IMG/VR virus record: IMGVR_UViG_3300036851_000359
Span: 1 to 45,753 of that record
Direction: 5' to 3' (one strand)
Length of the DNA: 45,753 nt
From: a virus
The translations under genes and the position numbers were made by a program. Below, piece by piece: positions 7,908 through 17,882 of this stretch; positions within the stretch are counted from its first letter, which is position 1; each line of letters starts with the position of its first letter. The notes beneath the pieces are model-generated. The model was not told the DNA's origin. It saw nothing but the letters and a program-made list of their open reading frames with translations, and searched no databases.

Positions 7908-9826
7908 TGGCGCAACTCGGTCGATTTAATCACACAGCGGCGAACTCCACCAATGGGCATCCAGTGGGTGGTGCATCAGTCACTATCTACCGCGAGGGGG
8001 CGATCGTAAACGGAGCGCAGAGTGGAGTATCACCACTCTCTGTTTCAGTGAGGCATCAAGGTAAGATTAAGACCTCCGATACGGTGGTATTCGTCACACC
8101 TCCCGGTACAATCCAAGCCTCGACAGGGAATGTAAATTCCGCGTCCTCAACTGTTATAGTGGTAAGCGGATTCGCAGGTACACTTGATCTAGCAGACGGA
8201 GACTGGATTGTTCCTACCAACGCTCAACCTACACTTTATGATGATGATCAAGCTAACGATGTAGCTACTAATCCTCTCACCACCTCCTCCTCGAATCCGA
8301 AGGGGCTCGCCACCTGCTTCCTCGAAGCCCCCTGCGCCTACACCTACAAGGTAAGCGGCGGCGGACTTGATACTACCTTCTATCACGGTATGGTGAGCGC
8401 AAGCGAGGCTCCTGCGCAGATTCGCTACGCGGATAACTTCGCAGCCAACAGCTTTACTGGCGGGATATTTGAAGCAATTAGTGATCTCCCTTCGGCAGGA
8501 GGTACTGTTAGACTGAGTGGTAATCGTACTTATGATCTCAGCTTCACTGTCCCTATCACAGGTAATGATATTACTATCGAAGGGGCAGGTAACTCTACCA
8601 TTGTGCAGATGGCGCACGCCACCGGAGTACACTTCTTTGGATCGCAGGGCAGTGGTATCACAGGCTCACGCTTTACTGCACGTAACTTTAAAATAGAAGG
8701 GCTAAACTCCTCCAAAACCAATGGGCGTGGATTCAACTTCGGAACATGCTCCGATTGCCTTGTGGAGAATGTCTACATAGCTAATACGGCGGATGCGGCT
8801 ATTGGCACAAACGCTGCTGGGCCTTCGACTACCACGCGATTGCGCGTTATCAACTGCATCATCGACAGTCCCGGTGACGCTGCCTCTTCAGATGGCTATG
8901 GGATCATCCTCAACAACGCCAACGACTGTATCATCGAAGGTAATTACATTGCTAATAGCCTCAATGCCTCTATCTTCGGATTTGGTACATCAGCAAACAA
9001 CATCATCCGTGGTAACAGGGTGGAGGCGGGAGAGAACGGTATCCGCTGGGGCAGCGTAGGGGCAACGTGCAATCACTGGACTGTGGTTAATAATGAGATA
9101 GATGGCTGCAGTGTTGATGGAATCAGAGCCGATGGCAGCAACGCTATAGTGATGGGCAATCGTTCCATTAACAACACCCTGAGCGGCATCAAGTGTGATG
9201 GACCGATGACTTCCTCGGTGTGGAGTAATAACTACTGCAATAGTAATGGCAACAAAGGTATATACCTCAATGTCGCTAACGGTGCTGTAAGTGATGTGCA
9301 GATTATGGGGAACCTCTGCCAATCGAATGCCGGCGATGGTATCCGCATATCCCCGACAGCAGGCGCATTTGCGATGACCAACGTGGCAGTGAAGAATAAT
9401 ATGTGCGTGCAGAACGGCACCTACGGAGTGTATGTAGATACTGCCGCAGTGGCTAGTTCATTCGTAATCGCTCACAATGTCTACCGCGCCAACACCACTG
9501 CTGATGAGCTTCTTGAGCGGGCGGCAAATAACGTCTACGGGCCTCTGGAGAAGTTGCGGAACAGCGGATTTACGGCGGCTTCTCCCCTGAATATACCCGG
9601 TGATGGGGTCTACACTATCACAGGTACAGCTAACATCACCTCGATCACCGCCTGCCCAGCGGGGACGATTATTACCCTCATCTTCACTGACACTAACGTA
9701 AGTACGGGTGTGACGGATGGAAGTAACCTTAAGATCGCTGGAAACTTTGTTTATACCCCTGATGACACAATACAACTTGTCTGTGACGGTACTAATTGGT
9801 ATGAGCTAGGCCGGAGCACCAACTAG
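7907..9826 (+). CDS. Tail spike with right-handed beta-helix
   Basis: The 639-residue protein has an N-terminal domain (about 1-170) for attachment to the tail, then repeated beta-helix coils from about residue 200 to 540. These show the recurrent pattern of N-rich turns and alternating hydrophobics (NCIIDSPGDA, NDCIIEGNYIAN, NNIIRGNRVEAGENGIRWG). A small C-terminal beta domain (about 575-639) ends with NWYELGRS. Such spikes bind and often cleave host surface polysaccharides. No catalytic residues can be assigned by eye. Cys residues are unusually frequent for a tail spike. Confidence 0.85.
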   Translation: MAQLGRFNHTAANSTNGHPVGGASVTIYREGAIVNGAQSGVSPLSVSVRHQGKIKTSDTVVFVTPPGTIQASTGNVNSASSTVIVVSGFAGTLDLADGDWIVPTNAQPTLYDDDQANDVATNPLTTSSSNPKGLATCFLEAPCAYTYKVSGGGLDTTFYHGMVSASEAPAQIRYADNFAANSFTGGIFEAISDLPSAGGTVRLSGNRTYDLSFTVPITGNDITIEGAGNSTIVQMAHATGVHFFGSQGSGITGSRFTARNFKIEGLNSSKTNGRGFNFGTCSDCLVENVYIANTADAAIGTNAAGPSTTTRLRVINCIIDSPGDAASSDGYGIILNNANDCIIEGNYIANSLNASIFGFGTSANNIIRGNRVEAGENGIRWGSVGATCNHWTVVNNEIDGCSVDGIRADGSNAIVMGNRSINNTLSGIKCDGPMTSSVWSNNYCNSNGNKGIYLNVANGAVSDVQIMGNLCQSNAGDGIRISPTAGAFAMTNVAVKNNMCVQNGTYGVYVDTAAVASSFVIAHNVYRANTTADELLERAANNVYGPLEKLRNSGFTAASPLNIPGDGVYTITGTANITSITACPAGTIITLIFTDTNVSTGVTDGSNLKIAGNFVYTPDDTIQLVCDGTNWYELGRSTN

Positions 9827-9827
9827 C

Positions 9828-11762
9828 GTGCCCATCCTACGCGCACCTCTTCACGAAGGACTCGTCACCTCGCGAGACTCTGCTCTACTGAAGCCGGGTG
9901 AGATGACTCGGTCCGATGGGCTGGAGTATCTGCCGAACGATCCCTCTCCGTGGAAGGCTCAGGGGAGGAGTCAGGCGAATACCACCGCCGAAGATGGTGA
10001 TGTTAAGGGAATACGCTTTCTAGAATACGATGGGCAATCAGATATCCTTCTCCTACATGTTGATGGAAAGTATCGTACAGCAGTGGCGGCGACCTCTAGC
10101 CTAACTTTCCAAGATGGTGAAACCGGGCTTGAGGGGGGCCCTACCCTTGATACTGTTCATTACAATAATGTGTATTACGCGCTTAATGGGGTGGATCGAA
10201 ATAGGGCAGTATCCACAGTAGCAGACTCAGTGGAGGCAGATGCAACCTTTACTCCCACCTTCGACAAGCACGGGATGCTTGCTAACACCACCGCTCCGAC
10301 AGCGGATGCCACCACTGGCACAGGGATTACCCTCTCGGTAAACAACACTCTCGTCTACTGGGTAGAGGAGAGGGTGAAGGATGATGATGGGAATATCCTC
10401 AAGAGTAATGCGGAGACTGGCTCTACCACTGTGACGGTAACGGGGGCGGTCGCGAATAAGGATATCATCATCACCCGTCCCGCCATAGTGAACAGTGAAG
10501 CCACTCACTGGGCCTTGTACGGAGCAGCGACTAACGACACCTTCCCCTCGGGTGCGGAGATCGCGGAGGTAGTGATTGCTACTACTACCATTACTGATAC
10601 TCGTACTGGGACTGATCCTGGCATACCTGGAGGAAGTCTCTACGAGACACTAGCAGTTTCTATTGCAGGGGTGACGACACAGACTGCACGAGCTGGCCCG
10701 CCTCCCATTGCCACTACAGGGGATATCTTCGAGGACTCCCTCTGTCTCAACGACGCCAACGATAAAACGCTGGTATGGTTCAGTTGGCCCGATGAGCCTC
10801 ACAAGTTCCCTGCTACCAACTTCATCCGATTCGAGACGAAGGATGCGGATGAGGTGACACTCATTAGGCAGGTGGGACAAGGGCTCATTGTGTGCCTCAG
10901 AGATGCTATATGGCGTATTGCCTATCTACCCCGTCCCGAGGACGCTCAGTTTGATCGAGGCAGGGTGAAGATCCAGGTCGAGGGCGCTCACGGATGCGTC
11001 AGCGGGCAGGCAGCCGCCGCGTTCTCCTTCGGCCAAGGACAGCGGCTAGCCTACGTGAGTCGCTACGGACTCCTCGTCACGGACGGCTTCGTATGGGATG
11101 TACTCAGCGGCGACCTGGAGTGGGAGAAGGCGTTTAACGTGAGTGCCATTGATAGGTGTGTGCTGACGAACAATCCTCGCAAGTATCGTCTTGAGCTTCG
11201 TGCTCCCTCGGCTGGCTCCCAAGTGAATGATGTTCTCTACTTCTTCCACTATCACCCTTCGCACGCGAAGACGAGCGGCGCCGGCCTCCGCGCGAAGGTG
11301 ACTGGCCCGCTTCCCTTCCCCGCATCCTCCGCAACAGTGATGAACTTCAACGGCCTTCACTACGTCATGAGCGGCGCGGCGAATGGAAAGATATACACAG
11401 AGGGAGTCGGGAATGATGACGGTGATGGTAACTCGTTTGAGGTAGTCTGCCGCACGGGGGATATCTACCCTGACAGTGAGGGCAACTCCTGCCGCATTCA
11501 CGCGCTCTACCTCCACCACTCAGCTGGGTACACGGGGCAGATGATCAACGGAGAGGTGGCTTACATAGATAGCAATGACCCCGCTGCGTTCGAGAAGCCT
11601 TTCTCAACCTCCCTTGCCGAGAGAAGCCTTGACTTCCTCACTGATCAAGGTGAGGCAGAGGCATTCCAGCTTGAGGCGAGGAATGAGGACTCTCTCGGAG
11701 CGTTCCGGCTCAACTATTGGGTAATGGACTTCAGCAGCGAAGGTGAGGCTAAGAATACTTAA
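9828..11762 (+). CDS. Tail hub or nozzle structural protein
   Basis: The start is GTG at 9828, one base after the spike stop. The 644-residue beta-rich protein opens with PILRAPLHEGLVTSRDSALLKPGEM, a pattern seen in short-tail nozzle and tail tubular B-like proteins, which carry N-terminal strands followed by beta-propeller domains. WFSWPDEPHKFP (about 303-314) and RYGLLVTDG (about 408-416) look like propeller blades. In this position it probably forms the distal tube below the adaptor and closes the DNA channel. Confidence 0.65.
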   Translation: MPILRAPLHEGLVTSRDSALLKPGEMTRSDGLEYLPNDPSPWKAQGRSQANTTAEDGDVKGIRFLEYDGQSDILLLHVDGKYRTAVAATSSLTFQDGETGLEGGPTLDTVHYNNVYYALNGVDRNRAVSTVADSVEADATFTPTFDKHGMLANTTAPTADATTGTGITLSVNNTLVYWVEERVKDDDGNILKSNAETGSTTVTVTGAVANKDIIITRPAIVNSEATHWALYGAATNDTFPSGAEIAEVVIATTTITDTRTGTDPGIPGGSLYETLAVSIAGVTTQTARAGPPPIATTGDIFEDSLCLNDANDKTLVWFSWPDEPHKFPATNFIRFETKDADEVTLIRQVGQGLIVCLRDAIWRIAYLPRPEDAQFDRGRVKIQVEGAHGCVSGQAAAAFSFGQGQRLAYVSRYGLLVTDGFVWDVLSGDLEWEKAFNVSAIDRCVLTNNPRKYRLELRAPSAGSQVNDVLYFFHYHPSHAKTSGAGLRAKVTGPLPFPASSATVMNFNGLHYVMSGAANGKIYTEGVGNDDGDGNSFEVVCRTGDIYPDSEGNSCRIHALYLHHSAGYTGQMINGEVAYIDSNDPAAFEKPFSTSLAERSLDFLTDQGEAEAFQLEARNEDSLGAFRLNYWVMDFSSEGEAKNT

Positions 11763-13256
11763 ATGACGATGAAGTATCGTCCCATTGATCCGGGTTGGGT
11801 GAGAGACCCGGTGATGCGAGCGTTGGTGGATGACATCAACCGCACGCTGGGGGATTGGTCTGCTCAGTTTAGTACCGCTACGGCCGCGTCGGATTCACCT
11901 GGGACAGGTACTCACGTAAACTCGATCCAGGCGAATTCTGATCCGAAGTTCAGTGGTGCGATACGCTTTAACAATACGCCTACCATTACCGTTAATTCCG
12001 CGGTACATAACTTCACGTGGACAGTGAACACTGTGGGTGTGGTGGCGGCTCTCTCTGGAGTGCCAGCAGTAGCGTATGATAACGCTGCGGTTGAGGGAGT
12101 TGCAAACAGTTTCATCCGCACCGACGCTACACTTGACATAACAGGCCTCACCACCACTCCTACCACCACGTGGGGGACAGCTTTCGCGGAGGGGGTGTTA
12201 GCGAAGTTTATCCGCACAGACGCGACGCTGCAGTATCCTCCCGCACTCGGTGTCACTGCATCCCCAATTACCGACATGCTTACTCTGACAGATGATGGTA
12301 CCGAGGGAGCACTCCTCACCGCCTCTAATACGTTCTCTGTAAACGGCGCAGCGATCAAGGCTCCTAATGCTACGAATACTCTCCGTATCGGAAAGTACGG
12401 TAACGTGTCGGTGGCGGGGTCTGCGTTGGTTGATCAAACTCTGTGTAGCTTTAGCAAGACTGATTACAATGAAGCTGCGGCAGCCCCGACTGCAGTAGTG
12501 TGTCAAATTACTAATACTAATACTGGCACTGCTACAGGCGCTGCGAGAGGTTTAGCAATTACCGCCAACGCTACGATGGCTAATGCGGCAGGGGCTTCTA
12601 CTAACCCGCTCATTGGCTCAAGTATGACGCTTGCAGCGGGGAACACTTCTAATAACTTTTTCACAGGCTCACTGTTCGGATATCGATTTGGCACCCTCAC
12701 CGCTACTGCGCAAACTATTGGAACAGCTATTCCGGCAATAACAATGTTTGAGGCAGGCTCCGTGGCGTCTCCGTATACACTAACACGAGTGGCCGTTACA
12801 GATATTATGGCCTTTCGCGCCAGAGGGGGGGCCACACTTCTCACATCTGCTGCTGTCACGAACTTCACTGGTTTTAGATGTGATGCAATCACGGCGGGCA
12901 CTAACCGATATGGTATGGATATAGCTGCAATCACTGGAGGTACTCTAGCCTATGGTATTCAAATTGCCACCCATAGCGGGGGTACCACTCGCCGTGCAGT
13001 AATAGGTGGAAACACCTTTGAGTCTACTGCGAATGACTTCCTCTGTTCAACTGCAGTGAAGGGATTAATCTGCAAAGACGCACAGGGAACGGCTGAGTAT
13101 TGGCGTGTGTACGCTAGCGTAAGTGGCACCACAGTCAAAGATGCCACTTGGACAACCGACGCAGACGGCTTCGCTTCCTTCACCCGCGCCGCTTCCGCAA
13201 CTGGCAGCGTAATTCTCAACGTACAAGATACCGGGACAACCGCTCCCGCAGCCTAA
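11763..13256 (+). CDS. Tail fibre-like protein
   Basis: The ATG directly abuts the previous stop. The N-terminus (PGWVRDPVMRALVDDINRTL) is a short helical anchor. The rest of the 497 residues is low-complexity Thr/Ala/Gly-rich beta sequence. An internal repeat contains FIRTDATL twice, about 34 residues apart (near residues 117 and 151), a feature of trimeric fibre shafts. It is likely a fibre or appendage; the receptor is unknown. Confidence 0.75.
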   Translation: MTMKYRPIDPGWVRDPVMRALVDDINRTLGDWSAQFSTATAASDSPGTGTHVNSIQANSDPKFSGAIRFNNTPTITVNSAVHNFTWTVNTVGVVAALSGVPAVAYDNAAVEGVANSFIRTDATLDITGLTTTPTTTWGTAFAEGVLAKFIRTDATLQYPPALGVTASPITDMLTLTDDGTEGALLTASNTFSVNGAAIKAPNATNTLRIGKYGNVSVAGSALVDQTLCSFSKTDYNEAAAAPTAVVCQITNTNTGTATGAARGLAITANATMANAAGASTNPLIGSSMTLAAGNTSNNFFTGSLFGYRFGTLTATAQTIGTAIPAITMFEAGSVASPYTLTRVAVTDIMAFRARGGATLLTSAAVTNFTGFRCDAITAGTNRYGMDIAAITGGTLAYGIQIATHSGGTTRRAVIGGNTFESTANDFLCSTAVKGLICKDAQGTAEYWRVYASVSGTTVKDATWTTDADGFASFTRAASATGSVILNVQDTGTTAPAA

Positions 13257-13267
13257 GGAGTCTCCAC

Positions 13268-13489
13268 TTGAAAGTAGTCCTCACCATGCAGCTTCAGCAG
13301 GATAACGGTACCCCTGTCCTTACGGGTACGCAGACTAAGGCCAACTTCGTCGGGTCAGACTTCGATCTAGTGAGGAACTTCCTCGTGGGATCAGCTCTCT
13401 CCAACTTCCTCCGCATGATGGGGTGGATTGCTGATGGACAGGTAACGCTAAGCGGCACTCCCACGGTGACTATCGCTAACTTGAGCTAA
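13268..13489 (+). CDS. Small tail-associated protein starting at TTG
   Basis: A TTG at 13268 sits 7 bases after a strong AAGGAG (13255-13260) that overlaps the previous stop. An upstream ATG would force a long Arg-rich extension that is only a shadow of the fibre gene. The resulting 73-residue protein begins MKVVLTMQLQQDNGTP and is beta-rich. It lies between two fibre-like genes and is probably a tail accessory protein. Confidence 0.7.
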   Translation: MKVVLTMQLQQDNGTPVLTGTQTKANFVGSDFDLVRNFLVGSALSNFLRMMGWIADGQVTLSGTPTVTIANLS

Positions 13490-13490
13490 C

Positions 13491-14042
13491 ATGGGTATCA
13501 TCATCTCAAGAGCGGTGGGAGTGGATGATATCGCGAACCGGCCGGGCGCGACAACCAATGGAAGGCTGTTCGCAGATAACGCCACCGGCACTGACACTAC
13601 CTACGCTATGTGGGTGGATGACGGGGCAAACTGGCAGCCCGTCCGCTCTAACACTCCTGTTACTATCTACGGCTCTACCGGCGTAAGCGTCGCATGGACT
13701 CTCGTTGCAGGGGCAGGAGAGTCCTTCGGCGGAGGGAATCAAATAAACCGCCACAAGATTAACTTCGAGCGCTTCCGCCAAGGACGCATCTGGGTAGTGG
13801 CGAGTAACCGACTCGTAAGCGCTGCAGCAGTGGACTTCAAGATAGTGGACATTACAAACACTCAAGACATAACCGGCACAGTCTCCTTCCCCAAAGATGC
13901 CGCTTGGTATGGACTCAGCAGCACTTGGGCCGCGCTCAATGCCGCTACCTACGCTGGGGACGCCGAGTTCGAGATGCAGTGTGCGGCGGGATCAGGTGGT
14001 GATGTGATCGACTTCGGAACAATCATGCTGGAGCTACGCTAA
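13491..14042 (+). CDS. Hypothetical tail protein
   Basis: This 183-residue beta-rich protein, with segments such as YAMWVDDGANWQPVR and RQGRIWVVASNRL, follows the small TTG-start gene by one base. Composition and position suggest a fibre tip or baseplate-like component. No family was recognised. Confidence 0.7.
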   Translation: MGIIISRAVGVDDIANRPGATTNGRLFADNATGTDTTYAMWVDDGANWQPVRSNTPVTIYGSTGVSVAWTLVAGAGESFGGGNQINRHKINFERFRQGRIWVVASNRLVSAAAVDFKIVDITNTQDITGTVSFPKDAAWYGLSSTWAALNAATYAGDAEFEMQCAAGSGGDVIDFGTIMLELR

Positions 14043-14043
14043 A

Positions 14044-14196
14044 ATGAATCCTCTCGTAAACCTCCTCGCCCGCCTTGAGCTGATCCTTCAGCAAGCCGAT
14101 GCGGCGATCAACGACCTCACTAAAGAGAACGAGTCGCTCAAGAAAGAGCGCGATGAGCTGAAGCATCTCCTAGAGACGAAGGGTGGTGAGTCGTAA
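14044..14196 (+). CDS. Short coiled-coil protein (50 residues)
   Basis: An ATG at 14044, one base after the previous stop, opens a 50-residue frame that ends in TAA overlapping the next ATG (TAATG). Leucines and isoleucines recur in heptad spacing (LLARLELILQQADAAIND, then ENESLKKERDELKHLLE), so it should form a coiled coil. The tight coupling to the first internal virion gene suggests an oligomerisation or assembly helper. Confidence 0.7.
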   Translation: MNPLVNLLARLELILQQADAAINDLTKENESLKKERDELKHLLETKGGES

Positions 14197-14867
14197 TGGC
14201 TGGGATTGGGTGGGATACTCAGGCGGGAATTGAGGGTGGCGCAGCTGGGGCGAGCACAGGTAATCCCTATGCTGCCGCAGCGATGTTCGTCATCGGCGGC
14301 GTGCTAGGGGGTATGAAGAAGAAGCGAGCAGAGCGTCGGCTGAAGGAAGCGAAGCGACTCTATAATGCTGCTATGTCGCCTGAGTATCTCGCTAAGCTGA
14401 CAGGTAAGAATCTCCCTCTGATGCGACAGCAGATAAGCAAAGGTGGCGCTGCGGGGATTCAGAGTGGGATCGCCAATACTATCGCGTCACGTGGCCTCAC
14501 GGGGACGGGTACCGGCGTCGCGCTCAAGAACATGGCACAGACAGCTCCTGAGATTGCCGCTTTCAACAACGCTCTCGATCAAGCGAGCATGCAACAGCGG
14601 TCTAAGATGGCACTCTACGGTGGGCAGCTTGGGATAGCTCAGAACGCGATGAATCCTCCGAACGGCTTTACGCCGGGGTATGGGAATGCAATGGCGGGGC
14701 TCTACGGAATCGGCTCAGAGATATATGGTCGCTACCAAGCCGCGAAGACTGGTCAAGCGGCACAGGATATGTACGGCGGCCCTGCCGTGACTCAGAGTGG
14801 AGCCTCGATGGCGGATAGCAGCTCGCTGTACCCGACTAAGAATCCCTATCTAGCGAATATCTACTAA
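14196..14867 (+). CDS. Probable internal virion (ejection) protein A
   Basis: The 223-residue protein has a Gly/Ala-rich hydrophobic segment near residues 14-40 (AAAAMFVIGGVLGGMKKKR) followed by helical, Gln/Ala-rich sequence. Small proteins with one amphipathic or membrane-active segment before two larger ones form the usual ejection set of podoviruses. It starts at the TAATG junction with the coiled-coil gene. Confidence 0.65.
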   Translation: MAGIGWDTQAGIEGGAAGASTGNPYAAAAMFVIGGVLGGMKKKRAERRLKEAKRLYNAAMSPEYLAKLTGKNLPLMRQQISKGGAAGIQSGIANTIASRGLTGTGTGVALKNMAQTAPEIAAFNNALDQASMQQRSKMALYGGQLGIAQNAMNPPNGFTPGYGNAMAGLYGIGSEIYGRYQAAKTGQAAQDMYGGPAVTQSGASMADSSSLYPTKNPYLANIY

Positions 14868-14868
14868 T

Positions 14869-16137
14869 ATGGCAATATACCCGAAGCCTCCTACACCTTT
14901 CGTCGGCCCCACCCCCGAGATGCTTAACTCTGCGCCTCAGACGGGGGCGGCTGCATATCAGGCATCTAACCAGCCTCCTGCTCAATCTAACGACCTCCTC
15001 CAGAACTTCCTCTCCCAACTCCAAAAGATGATGGGCGATCCAGAGGAGCAGCTACAGCAGCCGGGGCCTGTTGGTTGGCAAGAGCAGCTCCAACTCGCCG
15101 CGAAGGCTCCCTATGAGCCGACTGCCGGGCCGGATTATGCGCTGCAGCGTTCGCAGCAGAATCGTGATATCGCAAATGAGAACGTGAGGATGCGTAATCG
15201 TTCGCGGCAGCAGAAGATTGATGATTTGCGAGGGGCGGCGGGATTGGCCGCGATGATACCTGGGAGAGAGGCTCAGGCTGAACTTGCGAGGGCCAGGACT
15301 GAGCACCTTCTTAACCCTGCTGCGGGTGATGATAAGGTGATGATCCAAGTTACACGACAGGATCCTCAAACTGGTCAAAAGACTAGCCAGTGGATTCCAC
15401 GAGCGGTTGCGAGGCAGATGTATTATGCGGGGGAGGCAATCGAGGTAGTGAGTGGCGTACCGCCGAATGCTTTCATCCCCACTAGTGAAGGATACTTTGC
15501 TCAGCCTCGATACGGACCTGGAGGATTCCTCGGTGGTGGCAACGCAGCGGGAGGCGGCCGACTCTATCCACCCCTTAGTCCCGGTATGGCTAACACCGGC
15601 ATCCAGAACGTCGAGACAGTCGCCGCTTCCGCTGGCCTAAAGCAGGCGTGGCTCGCTGCTAGGCAGGAGTTGGGTATCGACAAGAATCCTGGACTATGGG
15701 ACTCGTTCCGCTACTCTTTAAGCGACTCTATGTCGCGCACGCAATTCTGGCGCAATCCGGGGGCATTCGCCAGGACGATGGGGTTCGATCCACAAGCCGT
15801 CCTCCGCTACCGTTCAGTCCTTGCCCGCAATCTAAATGGCTACATTAAGGCGCAGACGGGCGCTCAGTTCAGTGTGGCCGAGCTTGAGAAGTACAGCCAA
15901 CAGTTCCCGCTCCCGATGGATGACGAGGCAACCTTCGATAACCAACTTCGTCAGATCCAAGAGCCCGCGATTCAGCGGCTCAACGATCTCATGAGACTCT
16001 ATGGTGGTGCGGCGGGACTGCTGAGAGCCGCTCGCTCCAACCCGGCGATTGCTGAGATAGTTGATATTGATGATCTGCAGCGGTCAGTTACACTGAAGCC
16101 CCCTGCTGCTAACGACTTCAATGATCTGGTGCGCTAA
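14869..16137 (+). CDS. Probable internal virion (ejection) protein B
   Basis: The 422-residue product begins with a Pro/Gln-rich disordered region (about 1-90), then a helical part with GGAAGLLRAAR near residue 392. Gene order after protein A and before the larger coiled-coil protein, with 1-base junctions, supports an ejection-protein operon. No enzymatic motif is visible. Confidence 0.65.
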   Translation: MAIYPKPPTPFVGPTPEMLNSAPQTGAAAYQASNQPPAQSNDLLQNFLSQLQKMMGDPEEQLQQPGPVGWQEQLQLAAKAPYEPTAGPDYALQRSQQNRDIANENVRMRNRSRQQKIDDLRGAAGLAAMIPGREAQAELARARTEHLLNPAAGDDKVMIQVTRQDPQTGQKTSQWIPRAVARQMYYAGEAIEVVSGVPPNAFIPTSEGYFAQPRYGPGGFLGGGNAAGGGRLYPPLSPGMANTGIQNVETVAASAGLKQAWLAARQELGIDKNPGLWDSFRYSLSDSMSRTQFWRNPGAFARTMGFDPQAVLRYRSVLARNLNGYIKAQTGAQFSVAELEKYSQQFPLPMDDEATFDNQLRQIQEPAIQRLNDLMRLYGGAAGLLRAARSNPAIAEIVDIDDLQRSVTLKPPAANDFNDLVR

Positions 16138-17882
16138 TGCCTAATCAGTTGTTCGAAGACGATGTGAGGAAGGCTGGCCGCGACACTGCTGCCGCTAAGG
16201 CGTGGGCTGAGGCGAATGGGAAGGAGTGGGTACCGAGTCAGACGCTTGCTACCCCCGCACCCACCAGCGCCCCCACTGCCGCCCCTCAAGGTGGCACCTA
16301 CGAGCAGGGATTCGAGACTCTGCGCGGGCAACCTCCCCCTAACGCAGTAACTCAATACGGCAGCATCTACCCATTCAACCCATCCCCCGCAGAGAAGATT
16401 GGCCTTCGGATGCTGCCCGCGATGGGACTACCCGCACTAGGAGGGGCTGTTGCTGGAGGAGGTATCCTATCACAGATGGCCGGACAGGGTGTAGGTATGC
16501 TCGCCAACGAGGGGCTAAACTACGCCACGCAACCTCCCGAAGAGCGGCCCACGCTTGGAGGAGCCGCACTTCGTACTGCGGTGGGGGTTGGCGCGATAGG
16601 AGGACTAGGATATCTCGCCAACAAGTTTGCCCCCGCGCTAGGTAAAGGTGGCGAAGCGATCCCTAAGCCAGTCCTCCCCCCTGAGCCGACTCCAGCCGTA
16701 CCTGCAGGTATGAGGGCACTACCTCCTACTCCCACTCCTACTCCTGTTCCTGAGCGTGTCCCTCGAAGTGTGGCAACTGAGCTAGGGCAGACGATCAAAG
16801 ATAAGGTAGATGATGTATTCAGCGGGCTGCAAGAGGAAGTTAAGATTAAGTCTGACGAGATTCGTAAGGTTGCCCAAGAGGTAGGCGACGACTCGATGGT
16901 GGATGTGAAGCCGATCATCAAACGCCTCAAGACCTTCTTCGGCAATCCTGATGAAGTTGCTACCCTCAATCCTTCCGAGGATGCGGCTCGCAACGAGCTT
17001 ATCAGACGTGCAGGAGAGATTGAGAAAGAGGCGGCACTCAGCGGAGGTCGTATCTCTCTCGACCGCGCCTATCGTGCTCTCACTAAGTTCGGCGCTCGCG
17101 GATACGAGGGCTCCCCTGAAGCTAAGTCAGAGATAGTCAAGGCGTATAAGATTCTCCGTGCTGAGTTGAAAGAGGGCGTCGAGCAGCATATCGCAAAGGT
17201 GGCCCCCGGATCAGCGAAGATTATCAAGGACGCCAACCGAATCATCCACTCGAAGCTAACCGCCGCTGAGGATCTTGACGAGTTCCTCACCTCTGACCCG
17301 GCGGTAGTAGTCTCACGTCTACGTAATATCCCCAAGGCTCGTGAGGCGTTGACTGGACTCGATAAGGTATTCGGCACCAACTTTACCTCTACTCTAGACG
17401 ACTACTCTGCAAAGGTGGCTGAAGTTGAGAAGTTGCGTAAACTGATTCCCGAAGTGAATCGTGAGGCAGCGAAGGCTGCTCGCACTACCTCTAAAGCTAT
17501 CTCTACCGAGAACTTAGCTCAAGAGCAGGCGGCTAAAGCTATCTCCAAGATACAGTCTCAAGAGTACCTTGCTCACTCTAAGTCCGTCACTGAACGCTAC
17601 GAGGCTGCCGTCAAGGCTGCCGACGAGGCGAAGGCTCGCGCTATGAAGGCTGCTACCATCGTCTCTAAGCTACTCGGCGGGGCCATCGGCTTCTCGGAGG
17701 GGGAGAAGCTCGGCTTTCCTGGGAGCCGCTGGGTAGGCGCTACGGCAGGGTACACTCTCGGCGCTCAGATGCCGAAGGTGGCGGCCCATGGTATCGTCAA
17801 GGGCTCACGTCTACTTGCTCCTATAGTGTATCCTACTGAGGTAGCTATAAATACACCAGAGCCGGAAGATGCGCGTGAGTAA
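16137..17882 (+). CDS. Probable internal virion (ejection) protein C, long coiled coil
   Basis: This 581-residue protein combines a Pro-rich linker (about 40-60 and again 178-203), a Gly/Ala-rich membrane-active stretch (LPALGGAVAGGGILSQMAG, about 97-115) and long charged helices from about 210 to 500. A second Gly-rich segment lies near 510-540. Such proteins form the trans-envelope channel during ejection in short-tailed phages. It overlaps the M23 peptidase gene by 14 bases. Confidence 0.65.
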   Translation: MPNQLFEDDVRKAGRDTAAAKAWAEANGKEWVPSQTLATPAPTSAPTAAPQGGTYEQGFETLRGQPPPNAVTQYGSIYPFNPSPAEKIGLRMLPAMGLPALGGAVAGGGILSQMAGQGVGMLANEGLNYATQPPEERPTLGGAALRTAVGVGAIGGLGYLANKFAPALGKGGEAIPKPVLPPEPTPAVPAGMRALPPTPTPTPVPERVPRSVATELGQTIKDKVDDVFSGLQEEVKIKSDEIRKVAQEVGDDSMVDVKPIIKRLKTFFGNPDEVATLNPSEDAARNELIRRAGEIEKEAALSGGRISLDRAYRALTKFGARGYEGSPEAKSEIVKAYKILRAELKEGVEQHIAKVAPGSAKIIKDANRIIHSKLTAAEDLDEFLTSDPAVVVSRLRNIPKAREALTGLDKVFGTNFTSTLDDYSAKVAEVEKLRKLIPEVNREAAKAARTTSKAISTENLAQEQAAKAISKIQSQEYLAHSKSVTERYEAAVKAADEAKARAMKAATIVSKLLGGAIGFSEGEKLGFPGSRWVGATAGYTLGAQMPKVAAHGIVKGSRLLAPIVYPTEVAINTPEPEDARE